Assembly (NCBI GenBank): GCA_945912145.1
Contig: CAMEBF010000004.1
Location: 62,001 to 126,000, forward strand
Length of the DNA stretch: 64,000 nt
Direction: 5' to 3'
From: an uncultured Clostridia bacterium
GTDB taxonomy: Bacteria > Bacillota > Clostridia > Oscillospirales > Acutalibacteraceae
Positions 37,038 to 44,712 of this stretch are shown in pieces. The position numbers and the translations under genes were made by a program. The stretch's first letter is position 1. Every line of letters starts with the position of its first letter. The notes beneath the pieces were generated by a model. That model was not told the origin of the DNA, searched no databases, and saw nothing but the letters and a program-made list of their open reading frames with translations.

Positions 37038-37072
37038 ATTATACAATAACGGCGGGTTGATTGCAACCCGCC
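37038..37072 (-). promoter_or_regulatory. Promoter of the M23 gene, -35 embedded in a perfect hairpin
   Basis: On the minus strand TTGCAA (37061-37066), 17 bases, TATAAT (37038-37043). The -35 overlaps the inverted repeat GGCGGGTTG/CAACCCGCC (37051-37072, 4-base loop), which is also just downstream of the glnQ-like gene and may serve as its terminator. Confidence 0.72.
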
Positions 37073-37095
37073 ATTCCAATTTCCATATGATTCTT

Positions 37096-37839
37096 TTACA
37101 AAACCTTTGCCAGAAAGCTTTGCAGGCGGTCACTCTGCGGATTGGTAAAGATCTCTTCGGGCGTATTCTCCTCGATGATCTTGCCGCCGTCCATGAAGAT
37201 CACGCGGTCGGCAACCTCACGCGCAAATCCCATCTCATGTGTGACGACAACCATCGTCATACCCTCCGCTGCCAACGATTTCATGACCTCGAGCACTTCG
37301 CCGACCATTTCCGGATCAAGTGCCGAAGTCGGCTCGTCGAAGAGCATGACCTCCGGCTCCATACAGAGAGCGCGAACGATTGCGACACGCTGCTTCTGTC
37401 CGCCGGAAAGCTGACTGGGATACGCGTCCGCTCTGTCCTCAAGACCGACGCGTTTCAGAAGTGTCATCGCCTTTTCCTCAGCTTCCGCTTTGCTCTTTTT
37501 GAGTAGCTGCATAGGCGCGATCGTCATATTTTTCAGTACGTTCATATTCGCGAACAGGTTGAAATGCTGAAACACCATACCCATTTTCTGGCGATGCAGG
37601 TTAATATTCGTTTTGGGACTGGTAATATCCTCATCATCAAGAAAAATATGACCGTCCGTGGGAAGCTCCAACAAATTGAGCGAACGCAGAAACGTCGATT
37701 TACCGCTGCCGGAGGGACCGATGACAACAACAACTTCGCCTTTTTTGATTTCCACATCAATGCCGTCCAGTGCTTTGACTTCCCCGTTGTTATAGTACTT
37801 TTTCAGTCCTGAAACCTGAATCAAAACATTATCGCTCAC
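37096..37839 (-). CDS. Polar amino-acid ABC transporter ATP-binding protein (GlnQ-like)
   Basis: ATPase of the polar amino-acid (His/Gln/Arg/cystine) importer family, 247 residues. It has Walker [17 protein letters not shown]-loop VFQHFNLF, signature [15 protein letters not shown] and Walker [14 protein letters not shown], with the H-loop in VTHEM. GTG 37839 lies inside the end of the permease gene, 10 bases after AAAGGAGG. It forms a complete importer with the permease and binding protein just upstream; the specific amino acid cannot be told. Confidence 0.94.
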   Translation of the reverse strand: MSDNVLIQVSGLKKYYNNGEVKALDGIDVEIKKGEVVVVIGPSGSGKSTFLRSLNLLELPTDGHIFLDDEDITSPKTNINLHRQKMGMVFQHFNLFANMNVLKNMTIAPMQLLKKSKAEAEEKAMTLLKRVGLEDRADAYPSQLSGGQKQRVAIVRALCMEPEVMLFDEPTSALDPEMVGEVLEVMKSLAAEGMTMVVVTHEMGFAREVADRVIFMDGGKIIEENTPEEIFTNPQSDRLQSFLAKVL

Positions 37840-38566
37840 TCTTGCGCAGCCTCCTTTCCAGCTTGCCTACAAGCTTGGTCAGAATCACGACCATAATCAA
37901 ATAGAGTCCGGCGACCGCAAACAACGGTAAATAGGGCGAAAATGTCCGGCTCCTTATAATATCACCGACCTTCGTCAGCTCCTCTATTCCGACATAACCG
38001 GCAACAGAAGTTTCTTTCAAAAGAGCAATAAATTCATTACAAAGCGTCGGCAACACGGTTTTAAACGCCTGAGGAATCACGATATGACGCATCGTCTGAA
38101 AATAAGTAAAACCGAGAGAACGGCCGGCCTCAAACTGACCATTATCCACCGACATAATGCCGCTTCGGAAAATCTCGGCAATATAGGCGCCGGAATTGAT
38201 TCCGAATATGATAACAGCGACCATAAAGCTGTTGTTGGAGGACTTGAAAATGATAAAATAACCGATCAAAAGCTGAACAACGACAGGAGTTCCGCGAATC
38301 ACCGTCAAATACAGCCGACAGATTCCGTTTGCAAGCTTGAAAACAGCATAACCGAAGCCGCCTTTTTTAGCAAGCGATTCTTTATTCTTATCAAAGGAAG
38401 AACAGACGGCTGCGACAAGAATACCGATTACGATTCCCAAAATAACGGCAAAAAATGTAATCCCGAGTGTCCTGCCTAACCCCTTTAAAAGCAGTTTCCA
38501 GCGATCCTCATTCAAAAAATTGAGCACAAATTGTTTTTTCAGGCTCTCAAAAGCTTCATCAAACAT
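37829..38566 (-). CDS. Polar amino-acid ABC transporter permease
   Basis: Membrane subunit of 245 residues with about five helices. The HisM/GlnP-type features are [13 protein letters not shown] and the EAA coupling loop [22 protein letters not shown]. It overlaps the ATPase gene by 11 bases. An intrinsic-terminator-like hairpin lies between the binding-protein gene and this gene, so transport-protein levels are probably lower than binding-protein levels. Confidence 0.94.
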   Translation of the reverse strand: MFDEAFESLKKQFVLNFLNEDRWKLLLKGLGRTLGITFFAVILGIVIGILVAAVCSSFDKNKESLAKKGGFGYAVFKLANGICRLYLTVIRGTPVVVQLLIGYFIIFKSSNNSFMVAVIIFGINSGAYIAEIFRSGIMSVDNGQFEAGRSLGFTYFQTMRHIVIPQAFKTVLPTLCNEFIALLKETSVAGYVGIEELTKVGDIIRSRTFSPYLPLFAVAGLYLIMVVILTKLVGKLERRLRKSER

Positions 38567-38594
38567 CAGAACGTATTGTTCCTCCCTTCACGAA

Positions 38595-38627
38595 CAAAAA
38601 CAGGGCGAGTTGTTGTCTACCCGCCCC
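38595..38627 (-). terminator. Attenuating hairpin between binding protein 1 and permease 1
   Basis: On the minus strand GGGCGGGT and ACTCGCCC arms (one mismatch) then TGTTTTTG. It is inside the operon, so it probably lowers read-through rather than ending transcription. Confidence 0.65.
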
Positions 38628-38653
38628 ATTGTGAATATGAATCGGAATTAAAT

Positions 38654-39490
38654 TTAAGCAGCGGTGTTGGATTCGTCAACTACGCTTGCTCCATCAACTG
38701 AGCTAGGTTCAGCGGCATTGCCGTCCGAAGGAATGTATTTCTCAATAATCTGCTGAAGCGTACCATCTGCTTCCATCTCCTCCAAGGCCTTGTTGATGTC
38801 AGCGAGAAGCTCATCATTTCCCTTGGCAACACAAATGGCATAATCTTCATTTGTAAATTCGGTATCCAGAATTTTCAGGCCTTCATTTGCTGCAACATAG
38901 TTCTTCGCCGGTTCGTTATCAATAATAACGGCGTCAACCTTACCGGTCTTGAGTGCTAAAACTGCTTCGGCGCCCGATTTGTACTTCACGACATTATCAG
39001 AACCGTAGCCGCCGTTTTCTTCCGTATCCGAAGCGTAAATGTCGCCGGTAGTTCCCTGCTGAACGCCGATCTTCATAGAACCGTCGCCCTTCAGGTCGTC
39101 AACAGTCTTGATTGCGGAATCTTCCGTAACGATAACAACCTGAACGCCCGTTGCGTAAGTATTCGAGAAATTAACACTTTCCAGTCTTTCATCGGTAACC
39201 GTCATACCGGCAACGCCGATGTCGTATTTACCGCTCTGAACGCCGGTGATAATGGAATCAAATTCAACATTTTCAATTCTGAGCGTTTTGCCGAGCTTTT
39301 CAGCAATTTTCTCAGCAATTTCAACGTCGATACCGACGATCTTATCCCCTTCCATATATTCATACGGAGGGAATGTTGCGTTGGTTGCCATGACAAGTTC
39401 ATTTTTGTCGGACTTGCTGCAGGCCGAGAAGAGCACGCAGACTGAGAAAACCATGACAAGCGCCAGTAAAACAGATAATACTTTTTTCAT
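38654..39490 (-). CDS. Amino-acid ABC transporter substrate-binding lipoprotein 1
   Basis: Extracytoplasmic solute-binding protein of family 3 (SBP_bac_3), 278 residues. A signal peptide with lipobox LFSAC is followed by the family start ELVMATNATFPPYEYMEG and GIDVEIAEKIAEKLG. DERLESVNFSNTY and the C-terminal EEMEADGTLQQIIEKY are also typical. It is the first gene of the first transporter operon, with its own promoter. The ligand is unknown; cysteine, glutamine or arginine are all plausible. Confidence 0.94.
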   Translation of the reverse strand: MKKVLSVLLALVMVFSVCVLFSACSKSDKNELVMATNATFPPYEYMEGDKIVGIDVEIAEKIAEKLGKTLRIENVEFDSIITGVQSGKYDIGVAGMTVTDERLESVNFSNTYATGVQVVIVTEDSAIKTVDDLKGDGSMKIGVQQGTTGDIYASDTEENGGYGSDNVVKYKSGAEAVLALKTGKVDAVIIDNEPAKNYVAANEGLKILDTEFTNEDYAICVAKGNDELLADINKALEEMEADGTLQQIIEKYIPSDGNAAEPSSVDGASVVDESNTAA

Positions 39491-39523
39491 GAGGTTTCGC
39501 TCCTTTTATTGAATTACGGTATG

Positions 39524-39552
39524 AGTATATCACATATTCATGCAAAATTCAA
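39524..39552 (-). promoter_or_regulatory. Sigma-A promoter of amino-acid transporter operon 1
   Basis: On the minus strand TTGAAT (39547-39552), 17 bases, TATACT (39524-39529), 34 bases before the binding-protein start. Confidence 0.75.
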
Positions 39553-39611
39553 CCCTTATTTTCCGTATAAATATACAAGATATGCTGAAAATCACAGCTC
39601 ATTTTTACTGA

Positions 39612-39893
39612 TTATGCCTGATTTTTCTTCAAAAACCGTCGGTAGCCGTGTCCGTGCTGCACACAGCGGGAAACGCGGCTGAGTGTTGCGGAGGAGATAT
39701 CCGTCTGGGCGATGATCTGCTGATAGGTTTTGCCTTCAAGAATCAGCTTCGCCGCCTCGACGCGCTGCGCCATCTGCTCCGTTTCCTTGATCGTACACAG
39801 ATCCTCAAACAGCGCGCGGCAATCCTCGGGCGTCTGCATGGACGCGATCAGCTCAAAAAGCGCCGTCAGCATTTCATCATGATTGTTCGGCAT
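39612..39893 (-). CDS. yerC: YerC/YecD family TrpR-like DNA-binding protein
   Basis: Small regulator of the TrpR superfamily, 93 residues. It has the helix-turn-helix EGKTYQQIIAQTDISSATLSR and the family end CVQHGHGYRRFL. TrpR relatives repress amino-acid genes, while YerC members are of unclear function. It is 11 bases downstream of the second transporter ATPase gene and in the same operon, so amino-acid-responsive autoregulation is plausible but unproven. AAAGGTGAT is three bases before the ATG. Confidence 0.88.
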   Translation of the reverse strand: MPNNHDEMLTALFELIASMQTPEDCRALFEDLCTIKETEQMAQRVEAAKLILEGKTYQQIIAQTDISSATLSRVSRCVQHGHGYRRFLKKNQA

Positions 39894-39904
39894 AAGATCA
39901 CCTT

Positions 39905-40663
39905 TTACAGATTTTCGAGCGACTTGCTCAAAAATGCTTTCATTTTTTCGGATTTCGGATTTCCGAAAACCTCTTCGGGGGCGCCCTCTTCCTCGATGAT
40001 GCCGTCCGCCATAAAGATCACCTTGTCGGAGACCTCCCGCGCAAATCCCATTTCATGCGTGACGACAATCATTGTGCTGTCGCCGTTTTTGAGATCCTTG
40101 ATGACCCTGAGGACTTCTCCGGTCAGCTCCGGATCAAGTGCAGAGGTCGGCTCATCAAAACAGAGAATGTCAGGATTGAGCGCAAGTGCTCTCGCGATGG
40201 CGACACGCTGCTGCTGTCCGCCGGACAGTTCACACGGATAATTTTCCGTTTTATCGGTAAGCCCCACGCGGGCAATCAGCTTTTTGGCGTTCGCTTCGAT
40301 CTCCTCCGGCGTGCCGATTTTCAGCAGCGACGGCGCAAGCGTGATATTCTTCAACACGTTATATTGCGGGAAAAGATTGAAATTCTGAAATACCAGGCCG
40401 AAATGCAGACGGTTCCGGCGAATTTCGGCGTCGTTCATTTTCTTTCCGGCTTTTCCGTCGTAAATCTGTTCGCCGTTGACGGTGATCGTCCCCTCTTCCG
40501 CAAATTCCAGAAAGTTCAGACACCGAAGAAGCGTCGTTTTGCCGCTTCCCGACGAACCGATGATGGAAACCACCTCACCTTTTTCGAGGCTGAAGCTGAT
40601 GCCCCTGAGCACTTTGGTATTTCCGAAGCTTTTCATTATATTCTCAACTGCAAGTACCGGCAT
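39905..40663 (-). CDS. Polar amino-acid ABC transporter ATP-binding protein 2
   Basis: ATPase, 252 residues, paralogous to that at 37,096. It has Walker [16 protein letters not shown], signature [15 protein letters not shown] and Walker [18 protein letters not shown] lies eight bases before ATG 40663, and the gap to the permease is four bases. An insertion [16 protein letters not shown] between Walker A and the Q-loop is typical of this subfamily. Confidence 0.94.
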   Translation of the reverse strand: MPVLAVENIMKSFGNTKVLRGISFSLEKGEVVSIIGSSGSGKTTLLRCLNFLEFAEEGTITVNGEQIYDGKAGKKMNDAEIRRNRLHFGLVFQNFNLFPQYNVLKNITLAPSLLKIGTPEEIEANAKKLIARVGLTDKTENYPCELSGGQQQRVAIARALALNPDILCFDEPTSALDPELTGEVLRVIKDLKNGDSTMIVVTHEMGFAREVSDKVIFMADGIIEEEGAPEEVFGNPKSEKMKAFLSKSLENL

Positions 40664-40667
40664 AATA

Positions 40668-41381
40668 TCAACTCCTGAAATAGTCGAGCTTCTTTTCGAC
40701 TTTATTGAACAGCACCGTCAGAATGCCGCTGAACAGCAGATAATAAACGGCGGTGAAGAACAGCGGCCAGATCTGTCCCGAAATACCGTGAGAGCCTTTC
40801 ATAAACGCCTGACCCGCCCAGATAATCTCCTGAAGCGCGATGATACGCGCAAGAGAGGTATCCTTGACCAGCGTGATGATCTCATTGCTCATCGGCGGTA
40901 CGATTTTTTTGATCATCTGCAGCAGCGTAACCTTGAAGAAAATCTGACGCTTCGTCATACCCAGTACAAGACCCGCCTCCTGCTGACCGACAGGAACGCC
41001 CTGAATGCCGCCGCGGTAAATCTCGGAAAAATAGCAGGCGTAATTGATGATGAACGCGACTGCGGCCGCTAAAAAGCGTCCCGATTCGCCGCCTCCCCAA
41101 AGCTGTTTATGCAGAACAAGCCCTGGAAAATAGAATATAATCAGCAACTGAATCATCAGCGGCGTACCGCGGATAATCCAGACGAAAATTCTGGTGATCT
41201 TGCTCAATGGCTTAAATTTAGACATAGAGCCGAACGAAATAATCAGCCCCAGTGGAATCGCGCCCAGAAGCGTTACAAAAAACAGCTTGAGCGTCTGCAA
41301 AAAGCCCACATTCAGCGCGTTGAAGACAATAGGAAACTGTTCGGCGAATTTACCGAACGTTGCCGATAAGGATTCCCACAT
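40668..41381 (-). CDS. Polar amino-acid ABC transporter permease 2
   Basis: Permease of 237 residues with about five helices, with [13 protein letters not shown] and the EAA loop [22 protein letters not shown] start it at ATG 41381, which has AAGGGA upstream; a longer frame reaches back into a hairpin. Like operon 1, it is separated from its binding-protein gene by a terminator-like hairpin. Confidence 0.93.
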   Translation of the reverse strand: MWESLSATFGKFAEQFPIVFNALNVGFLQTLKLFFVTLLGAIPLGLIISFGSMSKFKPLSKITRIFVWIIRGTPLMIQLLIIFYFPGLVLHKQLWGGGESGRFLAAAVAFIINYACYFSEIYRGGIQGVPVGQQEAGLVLGMTKRQIFFKVTLLQMIKKIVPPMSNEIITLVKDTSLARIIALQEIIWAGQAFMKGSHGISGQIWPLFFTAVYYLLFSGILTVLFNKVEKKLDYFRS

Positions 41382-41412
41382 CGAATCGCGTCCCTTCCCT
41401 TTTGACATTCAA

Positions 41413-41442
41413 ACAGAGGGTATACCGCAATATACCCTCTGT
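41413..41442 (-). terminator. Attenuating hairpin between binding protein 2 and permease 2
   Basis: Perfect 12-pair stem ACAGAGGGTATA/TATACCCTCTGT with a 6-base loop, followed on the minus strand by TTTG. It is the same design as in operon 1. Confidence 0.75.
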
Positions 41443-41467
41443 CAATCCATTCATTATCAGTGTGATT

Positions 41468-42313
41468 TTATTTGATGATCGCAGCCTGAACGCCGTATTT
41501 CTCGGCAAGCTCATCCGTTGTGCCGTTCGCGGCACTGTCAACAAAGAACTGATTCAGAGCAGCCGTCAGGTCGGAACCGGTTCTGAAGCCGACGCCGTAC
41601 TCTTCACTGTTGAGCGCAACGGTGTAGGTCAGGTTCTCGTAGCCCGTGCCTTCGCCGACCATCGCAGCCGCCATCAGGGAGTCGATGATCGCCGCATCTG
41701 CCGTACCGGCGGCAACTTCCATCAGAGCCGTAGCCTGCTTATCAACTTCCGTGTAGGTGAAGCCGTTTTCATCGGCCATTTCCTTACCGGCGGAGCCCGC
41801 TTCTACCGCAAAGGAAAGCTCTTTGCAATCCTCAGCCGTCTTGTATTTATCCGCAACGTCCTTGTTCACAACAACGATCTGCGCGTTGTTGCAGTAGGCG
41901 TTCGAGCAGCTCATGGAGGACGTGACTTCGTCCGTCAGCGTCATGCCGTTCCATACGCAGTCGATGGCTTTGCTGTTGAGCTCGAGGATTTTGGAATCCC
42001 AGTCAATCTCAACGAACTGAACCTCAACACCGAGGCTCTCGGCAAAAGCAGCCGCCATATCGGCGTCGAAACCGATCCAGTTGCCGTTCTCATCCATGTA
42101 ATCCATGGGCTCAAAGTCCGTGATACCGACAACAAGCGTACCTTTGTTCTTGACATACTCAAGGTCGGAGCCGGCTGCCGAGACATCTTCCGCTACAACC
42201 GCAGCGTCTTCGGTCGATTTCTCTTCCGGTGTTTTGGTTTCTTCTTTTGCGCAGCCCGCAAAGGTCAGAACCAGAAGCATAGCTGCCATTACAATCGCGA
42301 TAAATTTCTTCAT
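41468..42313 (-). CDS. Amino-acid ABC transporter substrate-binding lipoprotein 2
   Basis: Family 3 solute-binding lipoprotein of 281 residues: signal with lipobox LTFAGC, an acidic Glu/Lys/Thr linker, then GTLVVGITDFEPMDYMDENG and GFDADMAAAFAESLG. It is only distantly similar to binding protein 1, so the ligands may differ. ATG 42313 is preceded by AAGGAG. First gene of the second transporter operon. Confidence 0.94.
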   Translation of the reverse strand: MKKFIAIVMAAMLLVLTFAGCAKEETKTPEEKSTEDAAVVAEDVSAAGSDLEYVKNKGTLVVGITDFEPMDYMDENGNWIGFDADMAAAFAESLGVEVQFVEIDWDSKILELNSKAIDCVWNGMTLTDEVTSSMSCSNAYCNNAQIVVVNKDVADKYKTAEDCKELSFAVEAGSAGKEMADENGFTYTEVDKQATALMEVAAGTADAAIIDSLMAAAMVGEGTGYENLTYTVALNSEEYGVGFRTGSDLTAALNQFFVDSAANGTTDELAEKYGVQAAIIK

Positions 42314-42358
42314 GATGTGTTTTCTCCTTTCGATGCGCCGAAGCACTTTGACGGTGCT

Positions 42359-42387
42359 ATTATACTTTATCAAACTAAAGTTGTAAA
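42359..42387 (-). promoter_or_regulatory. Sigma-A promoter of amino-acid transporter operon 2
   Basis: On the minus strand TTTACA (42382-42387), 17 bases, perfect TATAAT (42359-42364). Confidence 0.75.
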
Positions 42388-42479
42388 GTGTTTTTTGCAA
42401 TTTTTTCGGTTTTTGTAGGATTTTCCAACATAAGTCCTGTTTTTTTGCATTCCTTTATCACAAATCACAAAGAAATGCC

Positions 42480-42508
42480 GTATATTTCCGCCTTTGTCCC
42501 GCATACTA
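42480..42508 (+). promoter_or_regulatory. Sigma-G-like forespore promoter of spoVAC
   Basis: GTATA (42480-42484), 17 bases, CATACTA (42502-42508), matching the recalled sigma-G pattern (-35 G-H-A-T-R, -10 C-A-T-N-H-T-A). It is 22 bases before the spoVAC start, consistent with forespore expression of spoVA genes. Confidence 0.7.
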
Positions 42509-42529
42509 TAGGTAAAGGAGATGCATATC

Positions 42530-42967
42530 ATGCCAAATCAGGATAAAGAATATCAGCAGATGACTAAAAAAGCGTCGCCGCCGTCACCGAAACTGAAAAA
42601 CATGCTATGCGCGTTTCTCGTCGGCGGGCTCATCTGCACCATCGGCGAAGCATTCTATATGCTCTATTCCCGCATTGGAATCAAGGAAGAGACGGTCAAG
42701 CTGTTGGTGCCTGTGACGATCATTATCATCACGGCGATTCTGACGGGAATCGGCGTCTTCGATAAGATCGCCAAGCACGCAGGCGCAGGAACGCTTGTCC
42801 CCATCACAGGCTTTGCGAACGCCGTTGTGTCCTCGGGACTGGAGTACACCACCGACGGAAAAATCTTCGGAACCGGCGCAAAAATGTTCACCATTGCAGG
42901 CCCCGTCATCGTCTACGGCTGCGGCGCCGCCTCGCTGTACGGACTGATTTATTATTGCTTTTTGTAA
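42530..42967 (+). CDS. spoVAC: Stage V sporulation protein AC (dipicolinic acid channel component)
   Basis: Membrane protein that takes part in uptake of calcium dipicolinate into the spore and its release in germination. It has 145 residues and three or four helices. Family segments are LKNMLCAFLVGGLICTIGEAF, GIGVFDKIAKHAGAG and VPITGFANAVVSSGLEY. ATG 42530 has AAAGGAG nine bases upstream; the ATG at 42521 abuts that site. spoVAD, normally the next gene, is 6.9 kb away. Confidence 0.94.
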   Translation: MPNQDKEYQQMTKKASPPSPKLKNMLCAFLVGGLICTIGEAFYMLYSRIGIKEETVKLLVPVTIIIITAILTGIGVFDKIAKHAGAGTLVPITGFANAVVSSGLEYTTDGKIFGTGAKMFTIAGPVIVYGCGAASLYGLIYYCFL

Positions 42968-42981
42968 CCTTCCAATCTCAT

Positions 42982-43018
42982 AAAAAGAGGCGGTCTCCGT
43001 TTTTTGGAGTCCGCCTCT
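42982..43018 (-). terminator. Terminator of the HAAS-DUF4097 operon
   Basis: Stem AGAGGCGG-CTCC/GGAG-CCGCCTCT (13 positions) followed by TTTTT on the minus strand. It also lies just after spoVAC on the plus strand, so it may serve both. Confidence 0.8.
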
Positions 43019-43028
43019 GCGTTATCAT

Positions 43029-43082
43029 GTGCAAAGTTCAAAGTGCAAAGTGCAATTTCGGAAGTGCTTCGCGCTTGGATTT
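43029..43082. repeat. Dispersed intergenic repeat, copy C
   Basis: On the plus strand a tail of GTGCAAAGTTCAAA-like units is followed by the core TTTCGGAAGTGCTTCGCGCT and TGGATTT. It is between the terminator and the DUF4097 gene. Same core as copies A and B. Confidence 0.7.
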
Positions 43083-43126
43083 ATAAAAAACCTCCGGCGT
43101 GCCTGTAGGCAACGCCGTCAGGCGTT

Positions 43127-43933
43127 TTATTGAGCAACGAGAATTTCCACATTACCCGAAACGGTCTCGAATGACAGATCGATGCCGCCAAGGCCGCAGC
43201 GGTATTCATCGCCCTGTTTTGTCGTTTCAAAATCACTTGAGAAGCTTCCGCTGACCGAATCGAGCTCCGCCGTAAAACCGGTGTCCTGCGGCAAAGAGAG
43301 TGTGATGCCTCCGCTGACGGAATCAAACGACGCGGATCGGGTGATCGTGCCGTTAACTTCTGTCTTACCGCTGACGGATTCGCAGTCCAGCTCACCGACT
43401 GCCGTCCCGTCGAGTGAAATGCCGCCGGAGACAGTCTCTATATCCATTTTGTCCGCCTGCAGGCCGATCACGGTGACAGCACTTGAAACAGTCTCGACGG
43501 AAAGGTTCCGATAAAGTGTATCGGGCAGCGTGACGGTCAGCGTTTTGCCTCTTACATTATTCGTGCCGAAAAAATTCCAGACCGTCGATTTGGCAAAATG
43601 AATCTCCAGCGTATCGCCCTGTTGACGGTAACGGAGTTCGTCTCCCTCTTTGATCTCATAATCTGCTGTTTCGCTGAATGTGATCGCATTGCCGGTTCCC
43701 TTTTCCAAAATGACGTCGCCCGCCGTCCATTCAATTTTGACTTCTTTGATGTCCGCGGTAATCGTACACGGCGTTGCGGTCGATGCAAAACCTGGCTCCT
43801 CTTTTGAAAAATTGAGACTTCCGAACGACACGATACCGCCGTTTCCCGCGACGATGCCGAAAATCATCACCGCCGTCAGCAGCAAGGCAATAAACGAATA
43901 GATCACAATTCGGATAATAGCCGATGTCTTCAT
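43127..43933 (-). CDS. DUF4097-type beta-solenoid membrane protein
   Basis: Protein of 268 residues with one N-terminal membrane helix (about 8-30) and an extracytoplasmic beta-rich domain with repeated V-S-G turns (ETVSGGI, ESVSGKT, DSVSGGI, DSVSGSF, ETVSGNV), spaced about 18-25 residues apart. This is typical of the DUF4097/LiaX-like solenoid family. It probably senses or reports envelope state; its activity is unknown. It overlaps the upstream HAAS gene by four bases. Confidence 0.85.
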   Translation of the reverse strand: MKTSAIIRIVIYSFIALLLTAVMIFGIVAGNGGIVSFGSLNFSKEEPGFASTATPCTITADIKEVKIEWTAGDVILEKGTGNAITFSETADYEIKEGDELRYRQQGDTLEIHFAKSTVWNFFGTNNVRGKTLTVTLPDTLYRNLSVETVSSAVTVIGLQADKMDIETVSGGISLDGTAVGELDCESVSGKTEVNGTITRSASFDSVSGGITLSLPQDTGFTAELDSVSGSFSSDFETTKQGDEYRCGLGGIDLSFETVSGNVEILVAQ

Positions 43934-44562
43934 GACCGATCTCCTTTCAGGTCAAACACGGCCTTGAGAACCCCCTCAAGAGCCGCACCGATGAGGAACA
44001 TCACCCAGGTGACATACCAGGCGCCGGTAGCGAAGCTGATGATGAAATACAGCGCGACAATCACCGCCCACAGCGCGGAGGAAAACGCCTTGAAAAGACT
44101 GTTCTCCTTGACAGGAACGGGAGCTGTCCCAACCGTCGCCGGTGCTTTCTTTTTGGTCATCGCGCCGAAAATAATCAGACCCGTCGCGACAGCCACCATG
44201 ACGAACAGCAGTACGACGCCGATCTTATTCTCTGTCAGGATACACGGAACGGGACACAGAATATAGAGCGCGACGGCAACCGCCAAAAGAACCGCGCTGC
44301 GTTTATTCGAGGCGCGAAGATCTTCTTCATCGTCGGCAGACGCAGCAATCGGCTGACGCGCTGCGTTCAGAAGCGCGCCGACGTCACCGAGAGATACGAT
44401 CGCCGAAGCGTAGGCTTCCTCTTCGCTCTTGCCTTCGTTCAGCAATTCCCGATAACGGACAATCAGCCTTGAAGCGGTCTGCTCCAGAATGGCGGCGGAA
44501 CGCTCGCTGTAGGGGATTCCCGCGAAAAGGCTTTCCGTATACGCACGGAGTTTGTCTTCCAT
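43930..44562 (-). CDS. HAAS/DUF1700 domain membrane protein
   Basis: Membrane protein of 210 residues. The N-terminal HAAS helical domain (about 1-70, LRAYTESLFAGIPYSERSAAILE) is followed by four predicted helices. Such genes usually stand between a PadR regulator and a DUF4097 gene and may act as anti-sigma or signalling partners. The DUF4097 gene is present here but no PadR gene is upstream. AGGTGG is four bases before the ATG. Confidence 0.83.
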   Translation of the reverse strand: MEDKLRAYTESLFAGIPYSERSAAILEQTASRLIVRYRELLNEGKSEEEAYASAIVSLGDVGALLNAARQPIAASADDEEDLRASNKRSAVLLAVAVALYILCPVPCILTENKIGVVLLFVMVAVATGLIIFGAMTKKKAPATVGTAPVPVKENSLFKAFSSALWAVIVALYFIISFATGAWYVTWVMFLIGAALEGVLKAVFDLKGDRS

Positions 44563-44578
44563 AATACCACCTTATTGA

Positions 44579-44709
44579 ATTAAGAATTAAGAATTTAGAA
44601 TTTAGAATGCAGAATGGCAAAAAAACTTATTCTTTTGTGCCGTTGGTGTATCCAATCAAGCGCGCAGCGCTTCCGACATTCTTCATTCTGCATTCTTCAT
44701 TCTGCATTA
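44579..44709. repeat. Dispersed intergenic repeat, copy B, with inverted ends
   Basis: A left tail of AATTAAGAATT units ending in GAATGCAGAATG, a spacer, the core AATCAAGCGCGCAGCGCTTC (44,654-44,673), then a right tail of CATTCTTCATTCTG units. Left and right tails share an inverted 12-base segment, so the copy resembles a small miniature element. It fills the gap between the HAAS gene and the ribulokinase stop. Confidence 0.68.
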
Positions 44710-44712
44710 TTT

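Noticed and set aside
37051-37072. Calling this hairpin simply a terminator
   Set aside because: It is not followed by a clear U run and overlaps a -35 box, so its role is ambiguous.
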